Assembly: GCF_018691265.1 (NCBI RefSeq) | Contig: NW_024881313.1 | Location: 19,399,518-19,463,517 of the forward strand | DNA from: Tyto alba | Lineage: Eukaryota > Chordata > Aves > Strigiformes > Tytonidae | Reading direction: 5' to 3' | DNA: 64,000 bases | Shown: in pieces, positions 28,401 to 40,589 of the stretch | Layout of the letters: the number at the start of each line of letters is the position of its first letter | Numbering within the stretch: position 1 is the first letter of the stretch | Position numbers and translations under genes: made by a program | Notes under the pieces: model-generated | What the model was told of the DNA's origin: nothing | The model's database searches: none | What the model saw: only the letters and a program-made list of their open reading frames with translations

Positions 28401-31400
28401 GTGTTGGCTAATTTTTTAATATTTTTTTAAGGAAACTGAACAATGATATCAACTGATAACCCTTCCAACGTAAAAGAAAGTAAGTTACAGTATCTTTTAA
28501 TCAAACTGAAAGTGGACATAAAACTTAAACTGAGATCTCAAATGGAAATTGAGACTAAAAATAACAAACTTCTAAACTGTGGTGTGTTGCTCATCACCAC
28601 CCAGCCCAGCCCCAGTATAATAACCAAAGGCTAGCACAACCCCTTCCGCATAATTAATCCACGTTTATATAATTAAGATTTTCAAAATAGTATACTATAT
28701 GTTCCATCATTAATGCAGATCTATAGCACATTCTTAGAAATATCATGCTAGCGAGATGCCTTGAAATGTCAGGTTTCAATCCTCAAGGGCTAAGAAAGTA
28801 CAAAAATTCTTTAAGATAGACTTGCAGGCATAACCAGAGCTATGGATAAGTATTTTGAGAGGTAAAAATTAAAATATAAAAATTACAATAACTTTAGCTT
28901 AACTTCTTGTCTGATGGTATTTGGAATAATTACTCAGTCCTTTCATTCTATATAAAGCCATAGCAAGCACGCTGTACAGCGACATGAGCTCTGGCTAAGG
29001 ATGGGCCCAAGTGACAAAGCAGAGGGCTCAAAGAAATACTCAGAGGCAGATTCAGAAAGCAGATAAGTGTTTGGATAAATATTTATATAAACATTTGCAT
29101 AAATATTTAACACATCTCCTGTTCTTATACTCTTCCCTTGGAAACAGGGTACCAGGAAATACTGACCTTTGGTCAGACCTGTTACACTGTAATGGCATGA
29201 GAGTTGCATGGATCGTGACAGCTCTCTGTTAACCTCAAATGGCATGTACTTCAGTATCAGTCCCTTAACAACTCTTACATACGGTGGCTACATCTACGTG
29301 GTCACTTGGCATGGCCCCTTCCAGCACTTCACGATGGCATTTCAAACTCACATAGAGTTAGTCAGCCTTCCCCACATGGTGGAAATGATTCCCTTCCTTG
29401 ATCCCTTCTACTTGAAGCCCATGAAGCCGATCTATTAGAGCTCCAAAATTTGCCCCCACAAGTGTTACTTAGATTTTATAATGGATTTTAAATCTGAGTG
29501 CATTAATCTGAGGTTGTTTCCCACCGCTGTGGAAACGAGGAATTAATGGACTACTATCGCTGGTAGTTCTTCACAGTAAAGCTGCCCTTTTTATAGTGAA
29601 GTGTTTGACAAGAGGAAGGTGACAGAGAGTTTAGCTGGCAGCATGAATGGTGACAGACACAGCTTTGTCCTAGCCCTAGACTGAGAAGTCATAATACATC
29701 TAATCTAACAAGGCATTTTCTGCACCGCGTTCTGTAACAAAAGGGTTGCAGAGAGAAGTAATCTTGTAATACACTCAGAAGCAAACACGTTTCTCTTAAA
29801 TTTTTATTTGAACATGAATTTCTGTAGATCAATTTATTCAGTTGTCAGTGGCTTTGACTCTGGATCTCAGGAAAGCTCTTGTACTGAGTATTACATATCA
29901 CCAGGAAATGGAAAACAATTTCTGTAATAAAGGTAGCATTTCCAGTTGGGACTTTCAGTAAGATTGGGTCATTTTAGTCCCTTAAACCTTTGCTATAAAG
30001 AAAGATAAGCCTCAATATTTTATTAGAATGGTTGTTAACATGCAATTATGTATTAGTTTGTTAAAACTCTAGAAATACTTTGCTATGTTGCACTGTCTGG
30101 ACAAAGATGCTGTTCTTGTCACTTATTTATCCTGTGTGGTGAGCCTGTTAAGTATCGCTCCATTTCAAATATTTACTTTTCTCTTAAATTGTATCCGTAG
30201 AAGATGGTAAGAATTTGTTCCTCTTAATTCTCTCTTTCCACATAAAATATGCAATTTTGCATGTCTTAATCCCTTTTGATATTAATTGAAGGTGGGAGAG
30301 AAGGAAGTAAGAGATACTGAATCATCACCTAAGGTCAAAATTAATATGGCTTGATAATCTTCTACAGATCTATAAAAGTCAGTGATAAGAGTCAGTGTTC
30401 ATTAGCAAATTCACACATGGAGCATGAGGCTGGGAATTCAATGAGATAACATCAACCTGCCAGCCAGAAAAAAAAAACATTCAGTAAAAGCACTTCTGAA
30501 AAGGTGCTGCTACAATATACGAACAGACTTGAATGCGTGTTCAGGATTCACATATGATAGCGAGAAGAAAGCCATTACGATCATACTTCTGGCTTTCTGT
30601 ATCAGTGCTTGAACTCCTGCTCCAACTACAGCATATCAGTTTTGCTCTATGAGATTCAACGGGCAGAGAGTTTTTTTATGCATGTAGAAATTGTTTGTTT
30701 GTTTTTCCCAAGAGTTAGTGAACAGGACAAATTTTCAAGAAGTGAAAATATGTGATTTAAGCACTAACAACATAAACCTGAGTGTATTCAAAACAAATAC
30801 CCGCTTTCCTCAAAGCAAAGCACCGCAGTGTGGAGCACTAGCTCAAACGAGCCCCTTGCGTAACTACAGCTCTTTCCCCTCCACCCACGCCCTGCCCATC
30901 GCTAGATGCCCACGCTCGGCTCGGGACGTTACTACCTCGCAGGGAGCCGGTGCGAGCTCCTCCGCTCGCTCAGATCCAGCGCTCACGGACCTGAGCCAGC
31001 TACCCCAGCCGCGGCGGGAACCGCCGCCCGCCCAGGACAGCTCGTTCCGAGACCCCCGGTGGCACCGAGGAGCGCTCTCGCCTCCCCGCGGCCGGCCGGC
31101 AGCCCCCGCCCGGCGAGGCGCGGGGGGCCGGCCCGGAGGCGGGCGGCGGCGGAGGGGCGGCGGCGGCTGTGCCCAGGGACGCGGCACCCCCGCCCGGCAT
31201 TCCTCTCCCGGCTATACTTAACCTCTGCGGCGGGCTCCGGGTGACGCGCTGGCGGCTGGCAGCGCTGCACCGTATTAGGCAATGCCCGGCGGGCAAGGGC
31301 TAGCCCCGCTCCCGGCGGCTTCCCCGCGGCCCCGGCTCTCACACCCGGTTGCCCCACGGCTACGCCAGCCTGCCGGGTCCGCGGGACCCCGCCTCGCCGC

Positions 31401-31627
31401 CGCCGCCCACCACCCGGCTCCCACCGCCCCCGCGCTGCGGCTCCGCGCCCCGCTGAGGCGCCGCGCTGCCTGGCCCACGGCGTGCCCGCGCCCGCTTACC
31501 CCGCGGTCATGGCGACGTTGTAGAAGATGAGCCAGGCCGTGGCCAAGGCGCCCAGCCTCCGCTTCTTGCCGTTCTCCTTCTCCTCCACCGCGCCGTTGCC
31601 GCCTCCGTCCTCCTCGCTGGACGCCAT
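19328..31627 (-). CDS. HACD1: HACD1, very-long-chain (3R)-3-hydroxyacyl-CoA dehydratase 1 (7 coding exons, complete)
   Basis: The coding sequence joins, in transcript order, 31627-31500, 27738-27621, 26360-26342, 26260-26172, 23492-23371, 21043-20865 and 19410-19328. This is 738 bases, 245 residues plus TGA, with frame kept at every join. The family (PTPLA/HACD, yeast Phs1) is a multi-pass ER membrane enzyme that dehydrates 3-hydroxyacyl-CoA to trans-2-enoyl-CoA, the third step of very-long-chain fatty acid elongation. HACD1 is the muscle-enriched member, linked to congenital myopathy in mammals. The catalytic Tyr and Glu of the family are present as Y167 and E174 in the motif LYPAGVAGE. Hydrophobic segments lie near residues 28-54, 72-92, 95-115, 122-146, 155-183 and 205-230, consistent with six membrane passes. 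The C-terminus GEVIVEKDD matches HACD1 rather than HACD2. The start chosen is the ATG of MASSEEDGG, in a strong Kozak context (ACCATGG). Human HACD1 is longer at the N-terminus (288 residues) through an upstream start not seen here. Confidence 0.96.
19411..20864 (-). other. HACD1: HACD1 intron 6
   Basis: About 1.45 kb of AT-rich DNA with no recognised element. Confidence 0.85.
20865..21043 (-). CDS. HACD1: HACD1 coding exon 6 (catalytic)
   Basis: 179 bases, completing Arg159, encoding residues 160-218 and the first base of Leu219. It carries both catalytic residues, Y167 and E174, then [18 protein letters not shown] and the [13 protein letters not shown] segment. The acceptor's pyrimidine tract is an uninterrupted run of 17 T followed by AATGCAG. 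The donor is GTAAGT. Confidence 0.97.
21044..23370 (-). other. HACD1: HACD1 intron 5
   Basis: About 2.3 kb. It holds several homopolymer runs: 17 A at 21051-21067, a facing pair of A and T runs at 21306-21375, and an A-rich run near 22049-22075. No exon or mobile element recognised. Confidence 0.85.
21306..21375. repeat. facing A20 and T21 runs
   Basis: A run at 21306-21325 and T run at 21355-21375, separated by 29 bases, within HACD1 intron 5. They can pair as a hairpin stem in single-stranded DNA or RNA. Confidence 0.85.
23371..23492 (-). CDS. HACD1: HACD1 coding exon 5
   Basis: 122 bases encoding residues 119-158 plus two bases of Arg159. It includes IQNEESV and the strongly conserved [14 protein letters not shown] helix, then [10 protein letters not shown]. 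The acceptor is CTTCTGCAG. The donor is GTGGAG, weaker than the other donors in this gene, but the protein match and frame leave no other sensible boundary. Confidence 0.95.
23493..26171 (-). other. HACD1: HACD1 intron 4
   Basis: About 2.7 kb of AT-rich DNA. No exon, repeat family or RNA gene recognised. Confidence 0.85.
26172..26260 (-). CDS. HACD1: HACD1 coding exon 4
   Basis: 89 bases, completing Gly89 and encoding residues 90-118, including [18 protein letters not shown], a conserved HACD membrane segment. The acceptor is TCTTTTTAAG and the donor GTATGT. It ends in HSIKQ, where I recall the human protein as HSIKP. Confidence 0.95.
26342..26360 (-). CDS. HACD1: HACD1 coding exon 3 (19-nt microexon)
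   Basis: Only 19 bases, encoding VVHCAV plus the first base of Gly89. The acceptor is TTATTTACAG and the donor GTGAGT. It is too short for ORF finders but is needed: it corresponds to the VVHCLIG segment of human HACD1 and keeps frame between exons 2 and 4. The following intron is only 81 bases. Confidence 0.93.
26361..27620 (-). other. HACD1: HACD1 intron 2
   Basis: About 1.3 kb of AT-rich DNA. It contains a small imperfect tandem duplication (26688-26734) and nothing else recognisable. Confidence 0.85.
26688..26734. repeat. short tandem duplication, unit about 25 bp
   Basis: AGGACAGTGTAGAGGGAGTC followed by ATATA is repeated immediately as AGGACAGTGTAGGAGCCATA and TA, with a small gap and one or two changes. 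Confidence 0.65.
27621..27738 (-). CDS. HACD1: HACD1 coding exon 2
   Basis: 118 bases completing Gly43 and encoding residues 44-82, from [12 protein letters not shown] to FQTFALLE. The acceptor is a pyrimidine-rich tract ending TTTTGTAG and the donor is GTAAAT. The KGTHRGL loop and [13 protein letters not shown] helix are characteristic of HACD1/2. Confidence 0.95.
27739..31499 (-). other. HACD1: HACD1 intron 1
   Basis: About 3.8 kb. The first 600 bases are CpG island; the rest is AT-rich DNA with a short CA run near 28170. No further exon or clear mobile element was seen. Confidence 0.85.
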
Positions 31628-32010
31628 GGTTCCCCCCGGCCAGGGAGCGAGAGGCGCACACCCGCGGGGAGGAGGGGCTCCCTCCGCGGCGGGGCTGAGG
31701 CCGCGCTGACAGCCGGGCCTCGCGCTGTCTCTCACCCCATCTGTCTTCCTCCGGGGCCGCTGCTCGCCGCCAGCTGCTCGCTCGGCGCTGCGCGCTCCTC
31801 CCTCTTCGTCGCAGGGGCTTCCCGGGGCGCGCCAGACCCTCCGGGGGCGGTGCGGGGCGGCCGCCGGGCGGGCAGGGCCGCGGCCGCCGGGCGGGGCGGG
31901 AGAGGCCGGCGGCGGCCCGCAGGGGGGTCCCCGGGCGGGCACGGCGTCACGCCGCTGCCCCCTCCCGCGTGAGGAGGCGCCTCGGGGGTTGGTACCGCGT
32001 CTCCAGCCTT
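30880..32010. promoter_or_regulatory. HACD1: CpG island and promoter region of HACD1
   Basis: A dense GC- and CpG-rich block in otherwise AT-rich DNA, covering HACD1 exon 1, the start of intron 1 and the upstream region. Several GC-box-like GGGCGG elements lie at about 31840-31905, upstream of the gene on the minus strand. I see no clear TATA box. The long open reading frames on both strands here arise from the GC-rich composition and are not supported as genes. Confidence 0.85.
31500..31627 (-). CDS. HACD1: HACD1 coding exon 1
   Basis: Codons 1-42 plus two bases of codon 43. It encodes an acidic N-terminus (MASSEEDGG), a basic KKRR patch and the start of the first membrane segment ([16 protein letters not shown]). 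The donor GTAAGC follows directly. The exon lies inside the CpG island. The reading frame is open for about 200 codons upstream of the ATG, with no nearer in-frame ATG. Confidence 0.95.
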
Positions 32011-33699
32011 GCTGGTGACCCTCGGGCAAAAGCCCACCCCAACAAAACTGACGGGAAATTCCACAGTTCTTGAAAGGATAGAAATGCGTGTCTGAGGCTG
32101 AACACCTGGGAGTCGGGTCAGAGACCCAACTGGTGGCAACACGCCCAGGCTGCCACCTCAGAGGCCTGACAGCCACCTGCCAGGGTGACCCTGGGGACAG
32201 GACACCTTCCAGTCTGGTAGGCAGCAACAAATACCACCCTTGATACGCAAGGAAGACTAAGGCCTGAGAAGGGGGGAAATGTCTTCCTAGGGCCTGAGGA
32301 GAGCCCAGCTGGCAGACTGAAGGATGAGATTTGGATATTCATGCTCTCTCAAACTGTAGGCCTGCTCCCCGCGTCCACACCCTTCGAAGGTGCAGGCTGC
32401 ACCAGCCGCCCTGGCTCCTGGCTCAGTCTGAGCCGGCCTGGGGATGCCGTTCACTGCTTCGGGCAGCATACATGTAGCTGCAGGCTCCTCATTTCCACAG
32501 CTAAGCATGGTGACCACGGCCACGCTGCCCAAACACCTTGAACACTGACGTATATAGACAGAAGAATTCCGAAAGTGGGTCGGGAAATATCTTTGAGATG
32601 CTACTATTTCAGTCCTAAAATATTTCAAGAGTCCAAGTGTATCTCCTTTAGGATGGAGTAGGTCATCTCAACATCGAAAACACCTGGATGGTGTCAGCTC
32701 ACAGGCCTTCAGGTAAAAAAGAAAAGTAGATGTGCCATATAAAAACTCAGTCTGTCTTCATCTCCTCACCAAAGCACACAAGCAGATGTTTAGCTTTCAG
32801 CCTCACAATACACACCCACTCTCAACAGCAAATGTATATAACGTGCATACAAAGTAGTTATGTATGTGCTAGTAAGATTATAGTAAGTACCGATATTATA
32901 TATACACAGATGCTTTTCATGTTCTAGTAGTCATAAATATAACCCAATTTGGGAATCCTATAGTTAAAAAATCCAGGGAAAGGAATTTACACACATGATT
33001 GAACAAACTAATTCAGAAGTTTTTGCCAACCTTGGGCTTCAGGGAACAGTGCAAGGAACTGTGTAGTGAGGAAATATGGGATAGTCTGAGCCTAAATTTC
33101 ATCTCAGTGTAACAGTTACAAGTTGGTTTAAACTCTGTAGCTTTCCAAAATACTTTCTATATTTACTATTTTAATTCTGGGTATTCCTGCTATCTTACAC
33201 CTTTTTTTCCGCTCCAATTTCACTTCTCTTTCAAAACTTTTCTAGCTTCTTGTCTTTGTTAATGCAGTGTTGAAATGGGTATCACAAATTAACTATGTAC
33301 CCTCAGTAAAGAGTTTTTTGGCTCATTTGAATTTGCCAATTTATGACTTCATTAACTGATGAAGACTTTCTAACTTTAAACTATGATACATGGAGGAACA
33401 CATGACCTGATCCCAATTCTTATTATTAGTTGTGATTTTTAAATACTTTTAGTTATCCTTTGCCATTTCTCTCTTGAGGTTTTTCCACAGCAGTGTTGAG
33501 GGAACAAATCCTATTTCTTTCTAAAGTAAACATTTTCCACTTTTAAATCCCTCCTTGAATATTCTCCATGCTTTTGCACAGAATCTTTTGAAATTTGATA
33601 AGCAATGTTTGATATATTTTCATTAGACTTCTGTATTACTTTCCTTCCCGTTATTTATTTACTTAAACTTATTGATTTTGGATTCACAAATTATCTGCA

Positions 33700-34250
33700 A
33701 TGTTGACCAGGTTTGTCTTCAGTTGACTTAGTCAATTAAGAGCTTATTAGCAAAGATAAGTAGCTCAATGTTTTTGCTCTAATATTGTGGTTTTTAATTA
33801 TGAGCATACAGTTTCTCTTCCTATGGCATTACCCATTCACCAAATTGATGAGAAATTTCTGAATATCCTCATCATTCTTTTTGGATTCGAATTAAGTAAA
33901 CATTTTGTGTTGTTTGCAAGTTTTGCCATCCCGCACTTATCTATGTTTCCTGACCATTTATGAATATATTCAGCACAAAACTTATTACAGAACTTGCATA
34001 AATACCCCATTGATTTATTTTTGCCATAATAAAGAAAACTTTCTCTATGATTCTGTTTCCTGTGTTTTGATCCATGGAGATATTTTGTTCCTTAATCCAT
34101 ATCTGCTTCATACCCGTGGTAGTTCCTGTGTGACAATTTTTCAGCAGCATTTTCAAAATGTGTTTGTTGTGTTAATAATTTTTTTAAAAATATGTTTTTG
34201 TAATGACATGTTCCAGGAATTGCAATAGATAAGTTGAAACGTAGTTTCTT
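33700..34250 (-). mobile_element. very old CR1/L3-like LINE fragment
   Basis: Segments such as GTTTGCAAGTTTTGCCATC, ACCATTTATGAATATATTCA and TTAATCCATATCTGC follow the order of an ancient amniote CR1 in reverse orientation. Divergence is high and the limits are only approximate. Confidence 0.4.
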
Positions 34251-37200
34251 TTTCATAAGTTTTCTATTGTTATTCTTTTAATCATTATTTCTGTCAACTT
34301 ACCATGTGTATGTTTGTGGTTTTCTAGTCTGTATTTTCTGAATTGCTATAAGATCATTTATTTAAGTTTGATAAAATGCCAGCTCTTTTCAAAGCGTTAA
34401 GTATAGTATCTGTGCTTAATTATAAATATTGTACTTTTATAGTGGCAAAATCATTTCATCTAATATTTCAACTTTGGCTAGCACATTTTGACCCAAAAAA
34501 TCTCAGAATAACTCATAAGACAGATTTTGTTTACATACAGAAATTTAATCAATGGAACCAAATAAGCTTATGCATTAATTTTAATATCTAAATCAGCTTC
34601 TAAAATCAGTTATGACTGGCATATCAATTTATCTCAGCTTTGCTGTTATTCAAGTACACTATGAAATCAACCTTCCTAATACATTTTAAGATAGATCAAG
34701 GTCTTTTTTTTTATAACTGAGCACATCATTATGTTTCATATTCATTCTCAACCTTCACAGGCAGTTTTCCTTTATTCACTCTAGTTCCAAACCATCAACA
34801 TTGCTATACTGCTGTTACAAAAACAATGGGTTTTCCTGGCCTTCTTCATGATTGATATTATCAATGTATATTTATCTTCTAGGTTCCTATTGAACAAGTA
34901 GATATTCAATACCTTATAAAGCTGAATGGGTTTTATCTCCAGTCTATTTCCAGAAATGCAAGGTGAAGCTTTTATGAGAATTATTTTCTCATGCAGTGTT
35001 CTAAAATTATTTTTTTTGGTACAAAATTTACCTATCCAATATGGGAACATTTCTATGAAACGGAAAGTTGTAGTGCTGTAAAAATAATATCATGACTTTT
35101 CAGCTCCACTATCACAGAGGAAGGTCATTACTATGAAACGCTGAAAGAATTACCTAGTATGAGCCCTGAAAAATCATTACATTATCCTTATACTTCAGAA
35201 AACTTAAATGCCAGATGATAACATAAAATCCCAAGGAAGGAGAATTTCTTAAAAAAAATTAATAACCTAAATTCTGCTTGTCCTTCTGCCCTGTCCTCAA
35301 TGTTTCCAACACGCTTTGCAAGAGCAAAGTGTTTAGATAACAGACTTTATGTATACCACTTGTACACTGGTTTAGGCTTATAGTATGTAGTACTTGGTGA
35401 GGAATTCAAGGATAAATGCAAGTAAACAGAATTTAGCTATGTCTAAATTGAACAACACAATGTTTATGCAATTTTGTGCATTCATCTGGGTGTGTATCTC
35501 TATTATTTTATTTACTAGTCTAGGAATAGGACAGAAGATGCTATCAAAAAGATGTGGTGTAGAGTGGATTGCATAAGATGTCTTTGTATTTGGCACTTCT
35601 GAAGTGGTTGGAATTTTGCACAGCTACTGCAAAATAAATGATTCATATTAAGCCTCTGACTGTAAAGTTCTGTAATCAGCAAAGGAAAACAGGTGCTATG
35701 AACACAGGTCAAAGTGGAAGTTTATATTTCTGTTTAAAAAAACACAAAAATTCTGGTGTGAATATTTAGAAGTCTTTGTATGAAAACTATTCATTCTGTG
35801 TGTCTGAAAAGCACTGGTGTATTTATTTTATGTTCTGAAAAGCACCAGTTTGAGTTGCTCTTGTGTATTGTTCTATTTAATCCTCTTCAGAGGCAAAACT
35901 ATAACCCAAACTGCAATGTTGAAGGACACACCCATGTTAAAGGGAGATGACTATCCTGCTCATCTGAATAAACCAAACTCAGTGCACTTTTTTCTATAAT
36001 AGACTAATTGGATTCTGTACAATAATTATTTTCTTTATGGGCCATTTTGAACTGTACCACTGTCTAACTATCCTGACATTTTGTTGCATTGCTAGGCTTG
36101 GACAGATTTATGTATAGACGAGTCCCACAGACTGTGATTTGTGCAGCTGGCACCTTTGCACACTACACAGACTGGCTGTATCAAGAAGCTAACTCCACTC
36201 TAATGTTATAATTATATAGCTATACATATAAAATGCTCAAAACTTAAAATTAGTAGTATTAACCTCAAAGATACTGTTCATGTAAGTAAAATAAAGTACA
36301 TGTTGAAAATTAACTGCTAGAATAATATATTCTTAAATTCTCTTCCTTATATTATGCAAGAAATGTAATATTTTTCTTAAATAAGGAAGCTTTACTACCT
36401 TGCCAACAGATATCAGGCAGATTTTTCACAGAGTTTCACAAAACATGCTTCAATAACACTAAAAATACCTTTGATTTTCAGTGTATTTCAATGGTAACTT
36501 GCTTGTGTGAGCACTACAATCTCTATAGAGGAGATTGCTTCCATTATTAGTCTTAGAGCACACACAATCTTTACTTGTTATTTAGTTTTATTTCAAGGAC
36601 TTGAGTTAAAAAGGGCTCTTTATCAAGGGGGTAGCGTTCCAATTGAACTCCAAATATGGTCAGTGGAAGTATTTCTATTTTCCTTCTTGGAAGAGTGGTG
36701 GAGAATGAAAAGATTAGTTTTAACCTCATCATTGGTTGAAAACTGGTCTGAGTTATCAGCAAGTAAAGCTGACCATATTGGGTGTAGTTAGTTTGGCCAC
36801 ATAGAGAACAGGTGTTCATGCCAAAAAAAGCACTAGGACAAGTGGTTCCCCATGGCAGGATCAGGGAGCTGGCACAGAGAGATGCTCCCACCAGCATCCC
36901 CTGGGAAGCCCGGACACCCAGAGGTCCCAGCAGTCAGCAGCTTCCAGGTTATCTGCTTCTTACAGGTATATCACAATACATCACTATAAGCTTACTAAAG
37001 CAAATAGTATAAACATATTTTTGTGTTTGACTTTGGTGAACTTCTTGTCCAAAGTCATTTAACAAAGCTGCAGTGTAAACATATGAAATATTACTTCATG
37101 TGAGTTGGTTTGCAAGTACTGCTTTGAATACAGAAGGATTGAGGAAGATATGAACCCTTGTTTCTGGAATCTATATCTGCAAGAAAGTTGCACGTTAAAA

Positions 37201-39543
37201 TCTTTAATGTGGTCAGGGAAAAAATGAATTGTTTTATAACGTTCATTGTTTGAATACTTGCCTAGTTCTAACGTTACATGGGTTTGAGGGAACTCTATCT
37301 ATATGCTTCATATAATCCTACTTCCATACTTCATAAACATTAAGGCCAAAAAGGATATTTAGATAATTTTAGCCTGACTCCTTGTATAACAGAGGACACC
37401 AGACTTACCATATTGTTGTTTCATATATTCTCTTTAAATAAGGAAATAGGTAAGAATATCATAAGTAAGCCATGTAACTTGGACACTTGAAGAATATTAG
37501 GACATGTACAATTTGATTATAGATGGGAAGTAAATCACTCTAATTCAGTACTTAGAAGATTTACATGTGGCCTGTGATTGGGATAAACTTTGTCTTAGTC
37601 ATATCATTGTATTGTTATGCGTTACAGCATCTTGTATGCCATCCAAAACACCTTGTACTTGTCCTGTCAAAGACAAAAGCTGTGATTAAATGGAATGCTG
37701 GCACTTTCCCTATTCTGAACCTTCCTCTTTTCCTTTGATTTTCTTTTCTGCCTAGCTTCCGGTTCTGAAAGCAACATACACAGTGGACTATAATGAAAAA
37801 TGCAGTTAAAATAGAGGTCAGTGTAATTGATCCCTGAGACAATCATAGGTCTTCATATCTGTCTCCTTGTTGAAAGTGTACTGGCCTGACTTCTTGGAGT
37901 TATACACCTTATCTTTACAGTACAGCAGCTAGTAAACTAATATGTGCTAAAATAAGTGGGCATGCCAAGTATAACACTCCTCCAGTAAACCGGAACTGTG
38001 GTGGACTTCCCCTCCATGGCCATAATTTTCTTCCTCTAAGAAATACGCTTGTCTAATGCAGGTGTGTGTCAGTTGAAAGATTGTAAAAAATATTAGAACT
38101 TCCCTAGCAGATTGTCATTTATAAGTTGCTGTTCCTAAGTAACCTTTCCTACCAGAAGACCAGAGGGAAATGAGTCATTGTAGATCACCAGAATACAGAA
38201 CTAACCTTGTCATAATTTTAAAAATAAGTAATAAATATATAAACAAACAAAATTAAACAGTTACTTAGGCAAATTTATAAGTATGTCACATCTTTAAAAT
38301 CCAGGAAGTGAGTTGCACTGGCAATTAACTGAATACATGTCTTTATCTCTTATCAATATCCGAACAACAATACTATATACACAATGAAATGAACTAAGAA
38401 AGAAGAAGTGTCCATACCAGTCATCTGAGACTGTTTACTTTGGACAAAAGTAGCACATCTTTTTAAAAAATACCCTCCTTAAAACTTTCTATACGGCTGT
38501 CTGGAGACAAGTCCAAAGTCAGAAAACTGTTGGGTAGATAAGCTCCTCTATGAAATCAATAGTCAGACTGTTGCAGAGGCCATCTTTGGAATTAAATCTG
38601 AAATAGAACAGATGAATAATCCCCTGGACATGCTTGTTTTTCTTGACCCAATCTGGTGAAGTACAGCCCCTAGCCGTGCCTTCCCACCTCTTCACTTGCC
38701 TAGGATCTAATTGCAAGGTGAGTCAGATGAGTGACATGATCCAACAGGGAGCTGTTTTGCAGTGAAGTAGTTTTTGGCTGAATCAGCTGATTGTGCAGCC
38801 ACAAATGAATTGGATCAAATTCCAAATCTAATACGAGAAATGTGGTGGCAGCACATAGCTGTTGGTAGAGGGAGTGTAGTGTTGCCACAGTCTCTATTAG
38901 CTGTAATTACCATGAAATTAGATGCAATTTGAGACTGTAACTTTGAACTAGATTCCTTACTTTTATATAGTTAACTTGGGCAGCACAAGTCCCATTTCAA
39001 ATGCAGTAGGAAATAATAAAAACATTTTAAACTACATCCAATAGAGGAAGCTTAACACACCTTTTAAAAATTGCATACTCATTATAATACTCACACATAA
39101 GGTGGAAGAGCTGGTTTCCATTGCCATCTGTGTCTGAGAGGGCAAAGCCCACACTTTGTGGAAGAGTGCTCTAACCACCACCCATTGTTATGCCATGGAA
39201 GAGCCATGGGACAGGGAAGAGAGGGAGATACAGTATAATACAGAGTATTCAAAAGACTTTTGTACTTCACACTGTGTTCAACAGAAAAAAAAACTTTTAC
39301 AGAAACAAAACATGAGCCATGACTACAGAGCCTTAAGATGCTTCCTGAGTATAGATTATCTTTTTCAAAATGTTGAGTAGGGTGTTGCCTGAGAAGTAAA
39401 GATGGATTGAAATCCATTCAGGCTGAAGACAGTCCCCAGTTCCCCACATCTCTGATGTTTGCTCTTATTGCAGGGCTACTGCATAAAAGCTCTGACTGTG
39501 TTGAAAGAATACTTACAATTCATTTTGAAACCCATCAGAGGGA

Positions 39544-39670
39544 AGGGATGAAAAAGGAGGGGATAAAACAGGCTCTGAGAACATCTACCATATGTCTTTT
39601 GTGCACATAATGGGGGATGATGAATGGTGAGGGGGTAAAGCACCCTCTGAGAATATCTAGCAGATGTCAT
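39544..39670. repeat. imperfect tandem duplication, unit about 71 bp
   Basis: Two adjacent units share GGGATGA at the start, then a GAGGGGATAAAACA/GAGGGGGTAAAGCA block and CTCTGAGAA followed by ATCTA and ATGTC. Spacing between matching words is 70-72 bases. Confidence 0.6.
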
Positions 39671-40589
39671 TGAATTGAGGTGGAATCCAAACAAAACACA
39701 TAATTCCTTAAAAGTAGTCAGTCCTAAGCAGTAGATCAATGCTGGCCTGCATCAGCTGCTGAAATCAGTTGTTGTGGGTAGGGAAAGAAGCAGAACTTGA
39801 GATTGTGGAAAGAAAAATTTAGTAAAATAAGGAAGTGCCTAGTGACTGTAAATCCCTCTGGGCAGAGGCTTGGTGTGCAGCTTTCATTTGATGTGTCAGA
39901 AGTCTGCCTAATGCATGCAATCACATTCATTATTGAGAGTATGGTTAGAGCTATTGATTGCATCCAGTGTTTCTGCACTGCAAACAGTAGTAGAGTCTTT
40001 TTCACTTCTTGTTTGCACTCTTGTGACGTGCCCATATTGCTCTTTTAGATGTCTATGACTCTTCCCTCATGTGTGCATGTGCCTTTTTGCTTAATTTGTG
40101 ATCCAACTAGTTCAGAATAATAAAGAGTACTAGAAGTAATTAAGGATAATTACTTGAGTTTTATGGGACAGCAGGAATAGACAGAACATGCCATATTCTA
40201 TGAGTCAAATTGTAATCTTGAGATACATCCCATCGAAGCCAACAAGATACTTGTACAAAGTGAAGCAGCAAGACACAACTGCACAAAGACCACAGAATAC
40301 TCAAGGTCCTGTGAACAACTGATTGCAACTGATCTCAACAGGACCTAACCGTGGAGAAGTGGTGAGGCTCCCATGCCATGTTGTGAAAGATGCATGTGTC
40401 ATAACCGCCATCCTGCACCTTCGCTGTCAGGACACCTACTTCAGAAGCACGATGGCACTGACAGCGAAAAGGCTCAGTCAGCCCGATGTACAGGGAAGCT
40501 CTGAAATTTTTCAATAGGGAGCGAACGTGCCTGGGCACAAAACCCACCCGCCTCCTCACCAGGGAGGCACGAAGGAGCTCAGCAGAACT

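Larger units (their letters stand above)
32011..40589. other. intergenic interval between divergent HACD1 and STAM promoters
   Basis: About 8.6 kb. Apart from the CR1-like fragment near 33.7-34.3 kb and an imperfect tandem duplication at 39544-39670, nothing was recognised. No exon-like open frame with protein similarity was seen on either strand. Confidence 0.65.

Noticed and set aside
28943..29438. Overlapping small open frames on both strands
   Set aside because: They lie inside HACD1 intron 1, are short, overlap in opposite directions and match nothing recognisable.
30691..31221. 176-codon open frame on the plus strand near the HACD1 promoter
   Set aside because: It lies mainly in the CpG island, is low-complexity Pro/Arg/Gly/Ala-rich and overlaps HACD1 intron 1 in antisense. 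Stop codons are rare in such GC-rich DNA.
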